From: Nocardia bovistercoris
GTDB lineage: Bacteria; Actinomycetota; Actinomycetes; Mycobacteriales; Mycobacteriaceae
Length of the DNA: 64,000 bases
Direction: 5' to 3'
NCBI RefSeq assembly: GCF_015674855.1
Contig: NZ_JADMLG010000002.1
Span: forward strand, 248,001 to 312,000
In this document: positions 9,257 through 17,762 of the stretch, piece by piece
Layout: each line of letters starts with the position of its first letter
How positions within the stretch are numbered: position 1 is the first letter of the stretch
Position numbers and translations under genes: made by a program
The notes under the pieces: model-generated
Database searches by the model: none
Seen by the model: only the letters and a program-made list of their open reading frames with translations
What the model was told of the DNA's origin: nothing

Positions 9257-10036
9257 GTGTCGACCCTTCATGTGCACCGTTTCGGCCCCGCTTCGGGACC
9301 ACTCATCCTCGCCTTGCACGGACTGACCGGCCACGGCCTGCGTTGGGCCGCGCTCTCGCGCGACCATCTGCCCGAGGTCCGCATTCTCGCACCCGACCTG
9401 CGCGGACACGGTCGCTCCACCTCGTTGCCGCCGTGGGATTTCGAACGGGTAGTCGCCGATCTGACCGAACTGCTCGAGGCCGAAGCCGACGGACCGGTGC
9501 CGGTGGTCGGCCATTCCTTCGGCGGCGCGAGCGCGCTGCACCTGGCGCACCACCATCCCGAACTGGTGCGCGGACTCGTGCTGCTCGACCCGGCGATCGC
9601 GCTGGACCCGACGCGGCTCGAGGACATCGCCCGCCGCACCCTCGCCGATCCCGACTACGCGGATGTCGCGGCGGCCCGCGCGGACAAGCTGGCCAGTTCG
9701 TGGGACGAGGTGCCCGCCGACCAGCTCGAGGCCGAACTCGCCGAACATCTGGTCCCGACCGGTTCGGGCCGGGTCGGCTGGCGGGTGAGCCTGCCCGCGC
9801 TGACCTCCTACTGGGGGCAGCTGGCCCGCGATTTCGTGCTGCCGCCCGCGGATATGCCGACGGTGCTCGTCCGCGCCACCAAGGTCGACCCGCCGTTCGT
9901 GACACCGGAATTGCGCGCCGCGCTCGCCGAACGTCTCGGCGACCGGCTCACGGTGCGCGACATGGACTGCGACCACATGGTGCCGCAGGCCAGAGCCGCC
10001 GAGGTGGCCGAGCTGGTGCGGGCGGCGCTGCGCTGA
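9257..10036 (+). CDS. lipV: Alpha/beta-hydrolase, LipV-like
   Basis: A 259-residue serine hydrolase. It shows the oxyanion region LHGLTGHG near residue 20, the nucleophile elbow GHSFGG with Ser at about 87, and a late His at about 240 in CDHMVPQ. There is no signal peptide or membrane segment, so it should be cytoplasmic. The natural substrate is unknown; esters or lipids are likely. The position, divergent from adnA and directly before an ATL gene, matches lipV (Rv3203) in M. tuberculosis as I recall it, which is why I use the symbol. It starts with GTG at 9257, and its stop overlaps the next start (TGATG). Confidence 0.8.
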   Translation: MSTLHVHRFGPASGPLILALHGLTGHGLRWAALSRDHLPEVRILAPDLRGHGRSTSLPPWDFERVVADLTELLEAEADGPVPVVGHSFGGASALHLAHHHPELVRGLVLLDPAIALDPTRLEDIARRTLADPDYADVAAARADKLASSWDEVPADQLEAELAEHLVPTGSGRVGWRVSLPALTSYWGQLARDFVLPPADMPTVLVRATKVDPPFVTPELRAALAERLGDRLTVRDMDCDHMVPQARAAEVAELVRAALR

Positions 10037-10341
10037 TGCCGACCTCGGACGCCGATATCGAACTGGTCCGCGACCTGGTCGCGCGGATTCCGCGCGGCTC
10101 GGTGAGCACCTACGGCGACATCGCCGCGGCGGCGGGCCTGTCGACCCCGCGCACGGTCGGCTGGATCATGCGCGTCGATTCCGCCGACCTGCCGTGGCAC
10201 CGCGTGATCGGCGCCTCCGGCAGGCCGACGGCTCATCTCGCCGCCCGGCAACTGCGGCTGCTGGCCGAGGAGGGTGTGCCGATCCGCGACGACCGGGTGG
10301 ACCTGAAGGCCGCGCGTTTCCGGTTTTCCGAACATCGGTAG
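10036..10341 (+). CDS. Alkyltransferase-like (ATL) DNA-binding protein
   Basis: A 101-residue protein with the O6-alkylguanine transferase DNA-binding fold. The catalytic motif PCHRV of true MGMT enzymes is PWHRV here (residues 53-57), with Trp in place of the alkyl-accepting Cys. The Arg of STPRTVG near residue 39 fits the arginine finger that flips the damaged base. Such proteins bind O6-alkylguanine without repairing it and hand the lesion to nucleotide excision repair. The ATG at 10036 overlaps the lipV stop, so the two genes are probably co-transcribed and translationally coupled. The order matches Rv3203-Rv3204. Confidence 0.88.
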   Translation: MPTSDADIELVRDLVARIPRGSVSTYGDIAAAAGLSTPRTVGWIMRVDSADLPWHRVIGASGRPTAHLAARQLRLLAEEGVPIRDDRVDLKAARFRFSEHR

Positions 10342-10362
10342 CGGCGCGGGTTACCGTTGGTT

Positions 10363-11112
10363 ATGTCCACCCGCTTGGCGTGTGTCGTGTTCGACGCAGA
10401 CCGGCCCCGGTCGGTGGCGGGTTTCTGGGCGGAGCTACTCGGCTGGCAGGTGGCCGTCGACCGCCCGGACGAGGTCGACATCGCGGCCAACGATCCCGAC
10501 GGACTCGAGATCGCGCTCACCTTCCTGCCCGCCGAACACGCCAAACGCGGCAAGAACCGCATCCACCTCGATCTGGCCAGCCGCTCGCTGGACCATCAGT
10601 GCGTGCAGGTGGACCGGGCGCTGGCGTTGGGCGCGCGACCGATCGACATCGGTCAGGGCGCGGTGCCGTGGGTGGTGCTCGCCGATCCCGAGGGCAACGA
10701 ATTCTGCGTGCTCGAGCCGCGCGAACAATACGTCGACACCGGCGCGATCGCGGCCATCGTGGTCGACACCACCGATCCGCTGCGCCTGGCCGCGTTCTGG
10801 TCGGCGGCCTCGGGCTGGCCGCTGGGTTACGACACCGCCGAGGTCGCCGGGTTGCGGTCGGCCACCGGACTCGGCAGTTGGCTGGAGTTCGTGCGCACCG
10901 GCGAGTCGAAATCCGGCCGCAACCGCCTGCGCCTCGACCTGACCTCCTTCCCCGCCGACGATCCGGCTCTCGAGGTGGAACGCTTGCGGGCCGCGGGCGC
11001 GATACCGCTGGCCGCAGGCAGTCTCGGGGCCGCGCCTGGCCTTCCGCTCGCCGATCCGGAGACCAACGAGTTCTGTCTGTTGCGGCCCGCACCGCACTTC
11101 TCGACGGTGTGA
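10363..11112 (+). CDS. Two-domain VOC (glyoxalase-like) protein
   Basis: About 249 residues made of two consecutive vicinal-oxygen-chelate half-domains. Each begins with a short strand (ACVVFDADRP and AIVVDTTDP), contains a FW motif, and ends with DPEGNEFCVL or DPETNEFCLL. This form is common among actinobacterial paralogues annotated as glyoxalase or dioxygenase-like, and the substrate cannot be predicted. I start at the ATG at 10363. A TACCGT box at 10352-10357 lies five bases upstream and there is no good Shine-Dalgarno sequence, so the transcript may be leaderless. This is the first gene past the point where the conserved Rv3204-Rv3205c order breaks. Confidence 0.75.
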   Translation: MSTRLACVVFDADRPRSVAGFWAELLGWQVAVDRPDEVDIAANDPDGLEIALTFLPAEHAKRGKNRIHLDLASRSLDHQCVQVDRALALGARPIDIGQGAVPWVVLADPEGNEFCVLEPREQYVDTGAIAAIVVDTTDPLRLAAFWSAASGWPLGYDTAEVAGLRSATGLGSWLEFVRTGESKSGRNRLRLDLTSFPADDPALEVERLRAAGAIPLAAGSLGAAPGLPLADPETNEFCLLRPAPHFSTV

Positions 11113-11198
11113 ACGCTCGTGACGAGCACCTCGGGTCGAATCCCCGCCCGACGAATTAGCATGTGGCTCATGCGGTACCCGGCCAACGGCCCAGAACT

Positions 11199-12968
11199 AT
11201 GACCGCCGTCGACGCCATCGTGCTGGCGGGCGGGCGCGCCACTCGGATGGGCGGCATCGACAAACCCGGCTTGGTCATCGGCGGGCGTTCGCTGCTGTCG
11301 ACGGCACTTGACGCGGTCGCGAGTTCCTGCGCGCGCACGGTGGTGGTCGGCCCATACCGCCAGGATCTCGACGCCGCCGTGCGCCAGGTGCGGGAGACGC
11401 CGCCGGGCGCGGGTCCGGTGGCCGCGCTCGAAGCCGGACTCGCGGCCTGCGCCGATGATCCCGCGCCGCTGGTCGTGGCGCTGGCCGCCGATATGCCGTT
11501 CCTGACCGGTTCGGTGGTCGCGGAACTCGTGCGCCATCAGGCCGAATCCGGCGCGGACGCCGTCTTCGCCGCCGACGACACGGGCAGGCCGCAATATCTG
11601 CTCGGCGTGTGGCGGCGCGAAGCGCTCACGGGCGCGCTCGCCAAACTGGACACACCGGTCAATCAGCCCATGAAGGCGCTGGTGCCGGTGGATACGGTCG
11701 TCGTAGAGATGTCCGGCATCTCGGATGTGGACACCCCCGAACAGGTGCGCGAGGCGCGGGCCGAGGCCGGTGACACCGCCGGGGCCGAGCAGGCCGAGGA
11801 TCGGGCGCCACTGTCGCTGGAACAGGCCAGGGACGTGCTGCGCACGGGTCTGACGCGGCTGGCTCCCCGTCGCGCGGAGTTGCGCGGCGTGCGGGGCGCG
11901 GCGCTGGCGGAGTCACTCACCGCGCGCGGTCCGCTGCCGCGCTTCGACGTGTCCGCGATGGACGGGTACGCGGTCGCGGGCGAGGGACCGTGGCGGTTGC
12001 GGGCCGATATCGGTTTCGCGGGCGGTGAGCGCCCGTCCGGGCTGCTGCTCGGCGAGGCGGTGCGCATCGCCACCGGGGCGCACGTCCCGGATGGCGCGAG
12101 CGGGGTGCTGCGCGACGAGTTCGCCGAGATCCGACCCGATGCCGTCCTGCACCGGGTGCCGGGAACGCCGGTGCGCGACGACATCCGCCGATGCGGCGAG
12201 GATCGCGAAACCGGCGACACGGTCGCGCCGCAGGGCAGTCCGGTGACCTCGGCGCTCATCTCCGCGGCCGCGAGCGTCGAAGTCACCGATGGCATGGTCC
12301 GAGGACCCGTGCGCGCGCGAATCGTGATGACCGGCGACGAGATTCGCGGCGAAGGTCCGCTGCACGCCGGACAGACCAGGGACTCGATCGGCCCGGTGCT
12401 GCCGGATATCCTCGCCCACTACGGAATCCGCGCCGACGATCGCGTGCACCTGCGTGACACGCCGCACGGTTTCGACGAAATCCTCTCCGCCGCCGATGAT
12501 GTCGACCTGCTCGTGATCGTCGGCGCGACCGGCGGCGGCGCGGCGGATCAATTGCGCGAGGCCGTAGCCCGGGCGCACGTGCGAGTACTGGTGCATCGCC
12601 TGCGATTACGGCCAGGCGGTTCGACACTCGTCGCGGAAACACTCTCCGGCGTCACAGTTCTCGGCCTGCCGGGCAACCCGTTCGCGGCGCTGGCGACGCT
12701 GATGACGCTCGCGGACGCGGTCGTCGCGGGTCGCACGGGCGCGGGGGCGCGCAGGCCGCTCACCGGGCCGCTGCACAACGCCTCGGCCGTGTCCGCCGCT
12801 GTCACCCGGATCGTGCCCGCGCGGATCGCGGCCGAAGGCGGGTGGACCGGAGATCCGCACATCCGCACCGCGCACCTCGGCGGACTCGTGGACCGCGACG
12901 GCATCGTGGTCGTCCCGAGCGAGGCCCGCGACGGCGCGATCGTGGAATTCCTGCCCCTACCGGCCTGA
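11199..12968 (+). CDS. Fused MobA-MoeA molybdenum cofactor enzyme
   Basis: One 589-residue frame encodes two Moco steps. Residues 1 to about 190 are MobA-like: the nucleotide-binding start LAGGRATRMGGIDKP, then ADMPF. MobA joins GMP to molybdopterin. From about 215 onward the protein is MoeA-like, with FDVSAMDGYAV, a degenerate TGGGAAD loop and VLGLPGNPF. MoeA inserts molybdate into adenylated molybdopterin. A short acidic linker joins the two. The likely customer is the nitrate reductase NarG about 6 kb downstream. The start is uncertain: I chose the ATG at 11199 (MTAVDA), which puts the dinucleotide-binding loop close to the N-terminus. A GTG at 11163 is also in frame. Confidence 0.85.
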   Translation: MTAVDAIVLAGGRATRMGGIDKPGLVIGGRSLLSTALDAVASSCARTVVVGPYRQDLDAAVRQVRETPPGAGPVAALEAGLAACADDPAPLVVALAADMPFLTGSVVAELVRHQAESGADAVFAADDTGRPQYLLGVWRREALTGALAKLDTPVNQPMKALVPVDTVVVEMSGISDVDTPEQVREARAEAGDTAGAEQAEDRAPLSLEQARDVLRTGLTRLAPRRAELRGVRGAALAESLTARGPLPRFDVSAMDGYAVAGEGPWRLRADIGFAGGERPSGLLLGEAVRIATGAHVPDGASGVLRDEFAEIRPDAVLHRVPGTPVRDDIRRCGEDRETGDTVAPQGSPVTSALISAAASVEVTDGMVRGPVRARIVMTGDEIRGEGPLHAGQTRDSIGPVLPDILAHYGIRADDRVHLRDTPHGFDEILSAADDVDLLVIVGATGGGAADQLREAVARAHVRVLVHRLRLRPGGSTLVAETLSGVTVLGLPGNPFAALATLMTLADAVVAGRTGAGARRPLTGPLHNASAVSAAVTRIVPARIAAEGGWTGDPHIRTAHLGGLVDRDGIVVVPSEARDGAIVEFLPLPA

Positions 12969-13078
12969 ACGCGAGGGCCGTTTTCCAATATTCGGATTTC
13001 ACTTCCGATGGTCATGTCCGCTCGCTATGGTGTGTTCGTTAGGCGAATACACATCACTTCGGAAAGGACCGAGTGGAG

Positions 13079-13249
13079 ATGGCTGAAAAGTCGAAGAAAA
13101 CGCCTAAGAAAATGCCCAAGCAGATGCCGAGGCAGCAGCAACAGCAGCGCCAGGAACAGGGCGGCGGCCGCGCGGGCGCACCCGAGAACCAGAACATGGA
13201 CGGCCGTTCGTCCATGGAGCGCGACTCGGAGCGCCGTTCCGGCCACTGA
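13079..13249 (+). CDS. Small Lys/Gln-rich protein of unknown function
   Basis: A 56-residue frame beginning MAEKSKKTPKKMPKQMP, followed by a glutamine run, a Gly-rich turn and a polar tail ending RRSGH. It is very basic at the N-terminus, lacks hydrophobic segments and is probably disordered in isolation. GGAAAGGA at 13061-13068 and GTGGAG nearer the ATG give plausible ribosome binding. A strong hairpin directly follows the stop. A good start, clean stop and terminator make a real gene likely. I do not recognise the family; the composition suggests nucleic-acid binding, which is only inference. Confidence 0.6.
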   Translation: MAEKSKKTPKKMPKQMPRQQQQQRQEQGGGRAGAPENQNMDGRSSMERDSERRSGH

Positions 13250-13260
13250 TCGAGCGTGCT

Positions 13261-13294
13261 CCGCGACCGCCGGTGTCGGTGCCGGCGGTCGCGG
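13261..13294 (+). terminator. Hairpin after the small basic gene
   Basis: A perfect 13-bp stem, CCGCGACCGCCGG (13261-13273) with CCGGCGGTCGCGG (13282-13294), encloses an 8-base loop. It begins 12 bases past the stop codon at 13249. No clear U-tract follows, as is usual in high-GC actinomycetes. Confidence 0.7.
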
Positions 13295-13303
13295 CATGTC
13301 CAT

Positions 13304-13660
13304 TCATAATCTACGGGTTCCGCGCGTGTTCATACCGCGTGGAAACAATTGCGTAAAAGGCACTTCATTTCGCCCATTATTTGCCGGCAACGAATTGCGC
13401 ACGACACGATTACATTTTCGATTCCCGACCACCGGGCATGACGTGTGCGGTAATTGGAACCCGACCATATCGACGGCGGAGTGGAACCGGTCGACGGTGC
13501 CTGCCTCGGCCACCACCCGCTCGAACGAGCCGAAGCGCTGCCCGCGGAAACCGACGCCGCGACCGCACGCCGGGCGGATCCACCAGTCGAGGACGAACGA
13601 CCGCGGGTCCTGAAAGTCTTCGCCCGCCGCGCGGCGGAGCGCACGTATCGGATACCGTTT
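13304..13660 (-). other. Coding-like open stretch, possible gene remnant
   Basis: This spacer contains a minus-strand frame open for 119 codons (13660 down to a TGA at 13304). Its upstream two thirds have strong G/C third-position bias and a natural composition (for example SFVLDWWIRPACGRG and GQRFGSFERVV). There is no ATG at its head; a TGA-TGA pair blocks extension, and the first start is a GTG near 13519. The last third is AT-richer and looks non-coding. A truncated gene remnant is one reading; a chance frame antisense to the mtn leader is another. I do not recognise the product. Confidence 0.25.
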
Positions 13661-13696
13661 TCATCAGGCAACACGTGAACGGTAAGGATGCGCCTG

Positions 13697-15370
13697 ATGG
13701 ACGACAGTTCCCTGATCTGGGACGACGGTGCGCTGCTCACCATCGACCAGCGCGAACTGCCGCACCGGGTTGTCGAACTGCGCCTGAGCACCGTCGACCA
13801 GATCATCGACGCCATCGCCACCCTCGCCATCCGAGGCGCTCCCGCCATCGGCATCGCGGGCGCCTTCGCCGTGGTCATCGCCGCGCGGACACACACGCGC
13901 GACGGCGCCGTCGACACCGTCGCGCTCGCCGCCGACGCCGCACGCATCGCCGACGCCCGGCCCACCGCCGTGAATCTGGCGTGGGCGGTGCGACGGGTCA
14001 CCGCGGTGGCCGCGCGCGGCGCCGACGCCGTCCTGGCCGAAACCCTCGACATGCTCGCCGAGGACGGCCGGGTCAACCGCGCCGCCGCCACCCATGCCGC
14101 CGATCTGGTCATCGACCTCCTCGGCGACCGCCCGCTGCGGGTGCTCACGCACTGCAACACCGGCCGCCTCGCCACCAGCGCCTTCGGCACCGCCATCGGC
14201 GCGCTGCGGGTGCTGTCCGAACGCGGCGCGATCGAGGAAGTGATCGTCGACGAGACCCGCCCGCTGTTGCAGGGCGCGCGCCTGACCGCCTGGGAACTGG
14301 CCGAAGCGGGCATACCGCACCGGCTCACCATCGATTCCGCGGCGGCGTGGGCCATGGCGACCGGACAGGTCGACTGCGTGCTGGTCGGCGCGGACCGCAT
14401 CACCGCCAACGGCGATGTCGCCAACAAGATCGGCACCTACATGCTCGCGCTCGCCGCGCGTCACCACGGCATCCCGTTCCTCGTGGTGGCCCCGGAATCC
14501 ACCCGCGACCAGGGCATGGCCACCGGCGCCGAGATCGTGGTCGAACAGCGCCGTGCCGACGAGGTCACCGGATTCGGCGGCGTCGCCACCGCACCCGAAG
14601 CCACCCCGGTCTTCAACCCCGCCTTCGACGTGACCCCCGCCGCACTGGTCACGGCGGTCGTCACCGAAGCAGGCGCGGTCTATCGCGACGGGATCGCGGC
14701 ACAGACACATCTTTCCGATGCCTGCGACGCGGGCCGAGTGATCGCCGATATCGCGCGGGGGCTCTACGTGCGCGGCTGGATGCCGGGCACTGCGGGTAAT
14801 ATCTCGGTGCGGCAAGGGGATTCGGCGCTGGTCACCGGAAGTGGTTTGTCCAAGGGCGAACTCGGCGCCGAGGACATGGTCGCCGTGCGGATCGCGGACT
14901 CCGCTCCGCTCGCGGGGCAGCGGCGTAAACCGTCCGCCGAGACCACCATTCACACCGCGGTGTATCGCCGCACCGATGCCGCGGCGGTCGTGCACTTGCA
15001 TCCGCCGTACGCGACGACGCTGTGCACGAGCGCGGGCGAGCGCGACCGGATCACCACCTTGCGGATCGGTGAATACGAGCTCATCAAGGGACTGGGCGTG
15101 GCCGATCCGGAGGCGATCGACCTGCCGGTTTTCCCCAATTGGCGCGATGTCGCGCGGATCGGCGCGGACGTCGAACGGTACCTGGCGGAATATCCGGACG
15201 CGCCACCGGTTTTCGGTATCGCGGGCCACGGCATCACCGCGTGGGGTGCGACACTGACGCAAGCGCGCGATCGCGCGGAGTGTCTCGAGGCGCTCTGCGA
15301 GCTGGTGACCCGCACCGGACGACGACAGGCGTTCACCGCCGACGACCTCACCGAGAGGGGACAGAGATGA
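13697..15370 (+). CDS. Fused MtnA-MtnB, methionine salvage isomerase-dehydratase
   Basis: A single 557-residue frame covers two consecutive steps of the methionine salvage pathway. Residues 1 to about 335 are MtnA, methylthioribose-1-phosphate isomerase, with IRGAPAIGIAGA, THCNTG (catalytic Cys) and VGADRI (catalytic Asp). Residues from about 345 are MtnB, methylthioribulose-1-phosphate dehydratase of the class II aldolase fold, with MPGTAGNISVR, the zinc-site HLHPPYA and GHGITAWG. GGTAAGGA at 13681-13688 fits an ATG at 13697 better than one at 13688. The stop overlaps the mtnD start (ATGA), so the pathway genes form an operon. Fusion should channel the product directly to the next active site. 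Confidence 0.92.
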   Translation: MDDSSLIWDDGALLTIDQRELPHRVVELRLSTVDQIIDAIATLAIRGAPAIGIAGAFAVVIAARTHTRDGAVDTVALAADAARIADARPTAVNLAWAVRRVTAVAARGADAVLAETLDMLAEDGRVNRAAATHAADLVIDLLGDRPLRVLTHCNTGRLATSAFGTAIGALRVLSERGAIEEVIVDETRPLLQGARLTAWELAEAGIPHRLTIDSAAAWAMATGQVDCVLVGADRITANGDVANKIGTYMLALAARHHGIPFLVVAPESTRDQGMATGAEIVVEQRRADEVTGFGGVATAPEATPVFNPAFDVTPAALVTAVVTEAGAVYRDGIAAQTHLSDACDAGRVIADIARGLYVRGWMPGTAGNISVRQGDSALVTGSGLSKGELGAEDMVAVRIADSAPLAGQRRKPSAETTIHTAVYRRTDAAAVVHLHPPYATTLCTSAGERDRITTLRIGEYELIKGLGVADPEAIDLPVFPNWRDVARIGADVERYLAEYPDAPPVFGIAGHGITAWGATLTQARDRAECLEALCELVTRTGRRQAFTADDLTERGQR

Positions 15371-15942
15371 CACTGCTGCAAGTGATGGCCGCCGCCGGCC
15401 CCGGCGACATCAGGGTGCGCACCACCGACGAAGCGGCGATCACCGCCGAACTGGCCGAGCACGGCATCGCGTTCGACCGCTGGCCGGTGGTCGAGCGCGC
15501 CGAATCCGTCGACTCCGACGAATTGCTGGCCCGCTACGCCGACGAGGTCGCCGCGCTGAACGAGTCGGGCCGCTACGAGCACATCGATATCGCGCGTATC
15601 CACCCGAACGACGCCGACCCCGCGTGGGCCGAGGTCGCGGCGGGCGCACGCGCGAAATTCCTCGACGAGCACCGGCACGCCGAGGACGAGGTGCGTTTCT
15701 TCGCGGCCGGGCGCGGCTGCTTCTACCTGCACCTCGGCGAGGAGGTATTGGCCGTGGTCTGCGAGGCGGGCGACCTGCTCTCGGTTCCGGCGGGCACCCT
15801 GCACTGGTTCGACATGGGCACGCGACCCGATTTCGTCGCGATCCGCTTCTTCGAGGAGGCGGACGGCTGGGTGGGTGATTTCACCGGCGCGAAGATCAGC
15901 CGTGACTTCCCGTCGCTGGACGAGTTGCTGACCGCGCCGTGA
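15367..15942 (+). CDS. mtnD: Acireductone dioxygenase
   Basis: A 191-residue cupin that cleaves acireductone with oxygen to the keto-acid precursor of methionine plus formate (with Fe) or to an off-pathway product (with Ni). The metal-ligand pattern HRHAEDE supplies His-His-Glu near residue 100, and a further His appears in GTLHWFDMG. The length is normal for the family. The ATG lies inside the ATGA overlap with the mtnAB stop, and the gene ends in a GTGA overlap with mtnC, which argues for one transcript and coupled translation. Confidence 0.93.
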   Translation: MTLLQVMAAAGPGDIRVRTTDEAAITAELAEHGIAFDRWPVVERAESVDSDELLARYADEVAALNESGRYEHIDIARIHPNDADPAWAEVAAGARAKFLDEHRHAEDEVRFFAAGRGCFYLHLGEEVLAVVCEAGDLLSVPAGTLHWFDMGTRPDFVAIRFFEEADGWVGDFTGAKISRDFPSLDELLTAP

Positions 15943-16628
15943 CACCGGTCGCCGTCGTCCTCGACATCGAAGGCACAACGAGTCCGACCGCTTCGGTACG
16001 GGAGGACCTGTACGGCTACACCCGTGCCAGGCTCCCGCACTGGCTGGCCGAGTACCGCGACGGCGCGGCCGCGTCGATCATCACCGCGACAAGGGAATTG
16101 GCGGACACACCCGACGCCGATGTGGACGCGGTGGCCGAAATCCTGCGCACCTGGCTCGGTTCGGATGTGAAGGCGGAACCGTTGAAGGCGGCGCAGGGCT
16201 TGATCTGCGCCGAGGGCTTCCGCGCCGGCGAGCTGCACGGCGAGTTCTTCCCCGATGTCGCGCCCGCGCTGGAGAAGTGGCACGCGGCCGGGATCCGGCT
16301 GTTCGTGTACTCGTCGGGTTCGGTTCGCAATCAACGGGACTGGTTCGAATTCGCCCGGGACCGCGAACTGGCGTCGCTGATCAACGGCCATTTCGATCTC
16401 GCCACTTCGGGTCCGAAGCGCGAACGCGACTCCTACGAGCGCATCGCCGCGGCCATCGACGTTCCCGCCGCGCAGATCCTGTTCCTGTCCGATCACCCGG
16501 ACGAACTCGACGCCGCGGTCGAGGCGGGCTGGTCGGTGATCGGCGTGCATCGCCCCGGCGAACCCAATGTGCCACGGCCACCCCATCTTTGGGTCGACAC
16601 CTTCGAGGCGGTCGACCCCGACCGGTGA
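15939..16628 (+). CDS. mtnC: Enolase-phosphatase E1
   Basis: A 229-residue haloacid-dehalogenase-type enzyme that enolises and then dephosphorylates the diketo intermediate, giving the substrate of MtnD. The N-terminal VVLDIEGTTS carries the nucleophilic Asp and the Glu typical of MtnC. FVYSSGSV is motif II, and LFLSDHPDELDAAVEAGW supplies the later acidic residues. It starts at GTG 15939, overlapping the mtnD stop. With it, the operon covers every step from methylthioribose-1-phosphate to the keto acid. The gene producing methylthioribose-1-phosphate and the final aminotransferase are not in this window. Confidence 0.92.
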   Translation: MTPVAVVLDIEGTTSPTASVREDLYGYTRARLPHWLAEYRDGAAASIITATRELADTPDADVDAVAEILRTWLGSDVKAEPLKAAQGLICAEGFRAGELHGEFFPDVAPALEKWHAAGIRLFVYSSGSVRNQRDWFEFARDRELASLINGHFDLATSGPKRERDSYERIAAAIDVPAAQILFLSDHPDELDAAVEAGWSVIGVHRPGEPNVPRPPHLWVDTFEAVDPDR

Positions 16629-16665
16629 CGGACGAGCCCGCCCGGCACCGAAACACCTTCGGACG

Positions 16666-17571
16666 CTAGGACCCCGAGACCCGCACCGACTGACGCACCG
16701 CGCCGAGCCTGCCGTGCTGCACGCTGGCGAAGATCCGCCGCGCGTGCACCGCGACGGGACTCGTCGACCACGGCGCCAACGCGGTGGTGAACATCAGCTC
16801 GCACCACGACAGCGTCGGCACCTCGCCCGCGGCGAGCGTCGCGATCAGCGACATCTCCGAATCGTGTCCGGTCCATGCGGCCAGCAGCCAGGACGCGTCG
16901 AGCCGTCCGAGGAATTCCTCGGCGTCCTCGGGCGGGCCGTGCGGTGTGTCGACGGCCAGGTGCACGACGGCCGCGACGGCGTGGCGCATTCTGGCGTCGA
17001 ATCCGATGGAGTCGTGCAACAGCAGCGCCTCCAGCGCGGCGCGCAACTCCACCGCGGGATCGATGGTCGACTGTGCGGTCATCGCGGAACTCTCCTTCGA
17101 ATCGTCGTACGTGGCCACGGTTCGGAGGTGGCGGCGCTGCTCGCCCTCCGACAACTCGGCGTCGAGCAGGTTGATCAACGCACCCGGATTCCAGTCGAGC
17201 CTGCCGAAGACCTGGCACCAGTCGACGGCGGGATTGTCGTCGGACACTTCGAGATCGAGCGCGAGACCCGACAGCGACGCCGTGCACGCGAGGGTCACCG
17301 CGTCCATATCCGGTTCGGTGACGGTGAGGTGCAGCGTGGCTTCCCGGTGCCCGGAGTCGGCGCGCGCCCGCCCGGCCAGCCAGACCGCTCTGGACGCGGC
17401 GGCCATGGCGCCCGCGAAACGATCGCCGTGCGGATGGTCGCTGTCGCTGTCGAGGAAGGGGCCGTACCAGAGGGCGCGGCCCTCGTCCCCGCAGACGGCG
17501 AAGGTGCCGTTGCCGCAGTCCGCCGCCGCGGCGAGCGTGATGTGGGGTACCAATTCGAGCTGGTCAGCCAT
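16666..17571 (-). CDS. Hypothetical protein, unknown family
   Basis: A 301-residue acidic protein convergent with the mtn operon. I do not recognise it. No signal peptide or membrane helix is visible. The C-terminal half (from AMTAQSTIDPAV) is rich in Leu/Ala helices with DARMRHAVAAVVHLAVDTP and may resemble a helical repeat. A DUF4192-type fold is possible on general appearance (middle section with DWCQVFGRLDWNPGALINLL and SWCELMF), but I cannot confirm this. The ATG at 17571 is preceded by GGGGAG at a good distance. Codon use matches the neighbours. Confidence 0.7.
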   Translation of the reverse strand: MADQLELVPHITLAAAADCGNGTFAVCGDEGRALWYGPFLDSDSDHPHGDRFAGAMAAASRAVWLAGRARADSGHREATLHLTVTEPDMDAVTLACTASLSGLALDLEVSDDNPAVDWCQVFGRLDWNPGALINLLDAELSEGEQRRHLRTVATYDDSKESSAMTAQSTIDPAVELRAALEALLLHDSIGFDARMRHAVAAVVHLAVDTPHGPPEDAEEFLGRLDASWLLAAWTGHDSEMSLIATLAAGEVPTLSWCELMFTTALAPWSTSPVAVHARRIFASVQHGRLGAVRQSVRVSGS

Positions 17572-17762
17572 GCGCAGTCACTCCCCGCAATGTTTCCGCA
17601 ATCCAAGTGCGTCCGGTTCGCGATCCTCGATGGCTTCGGCGAAAACCGAACCTGTGATAAATGGATCAAAGTCCTTCCCGCGATGGTTGTCCAGACAATC
17701 TCGGCGGTGGCGCGGACCCTGTGAAGTACGTGCCCCCACCGGGGTACCTCGAATTTCCCCGG

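Noticed and set aside
4832..9976. A 1714-residue AdnA starting at 9976
   Set aside because: The extra 317 residues are antisense to lipV and include the translated 24-bp repeats. The family start fits 9025.
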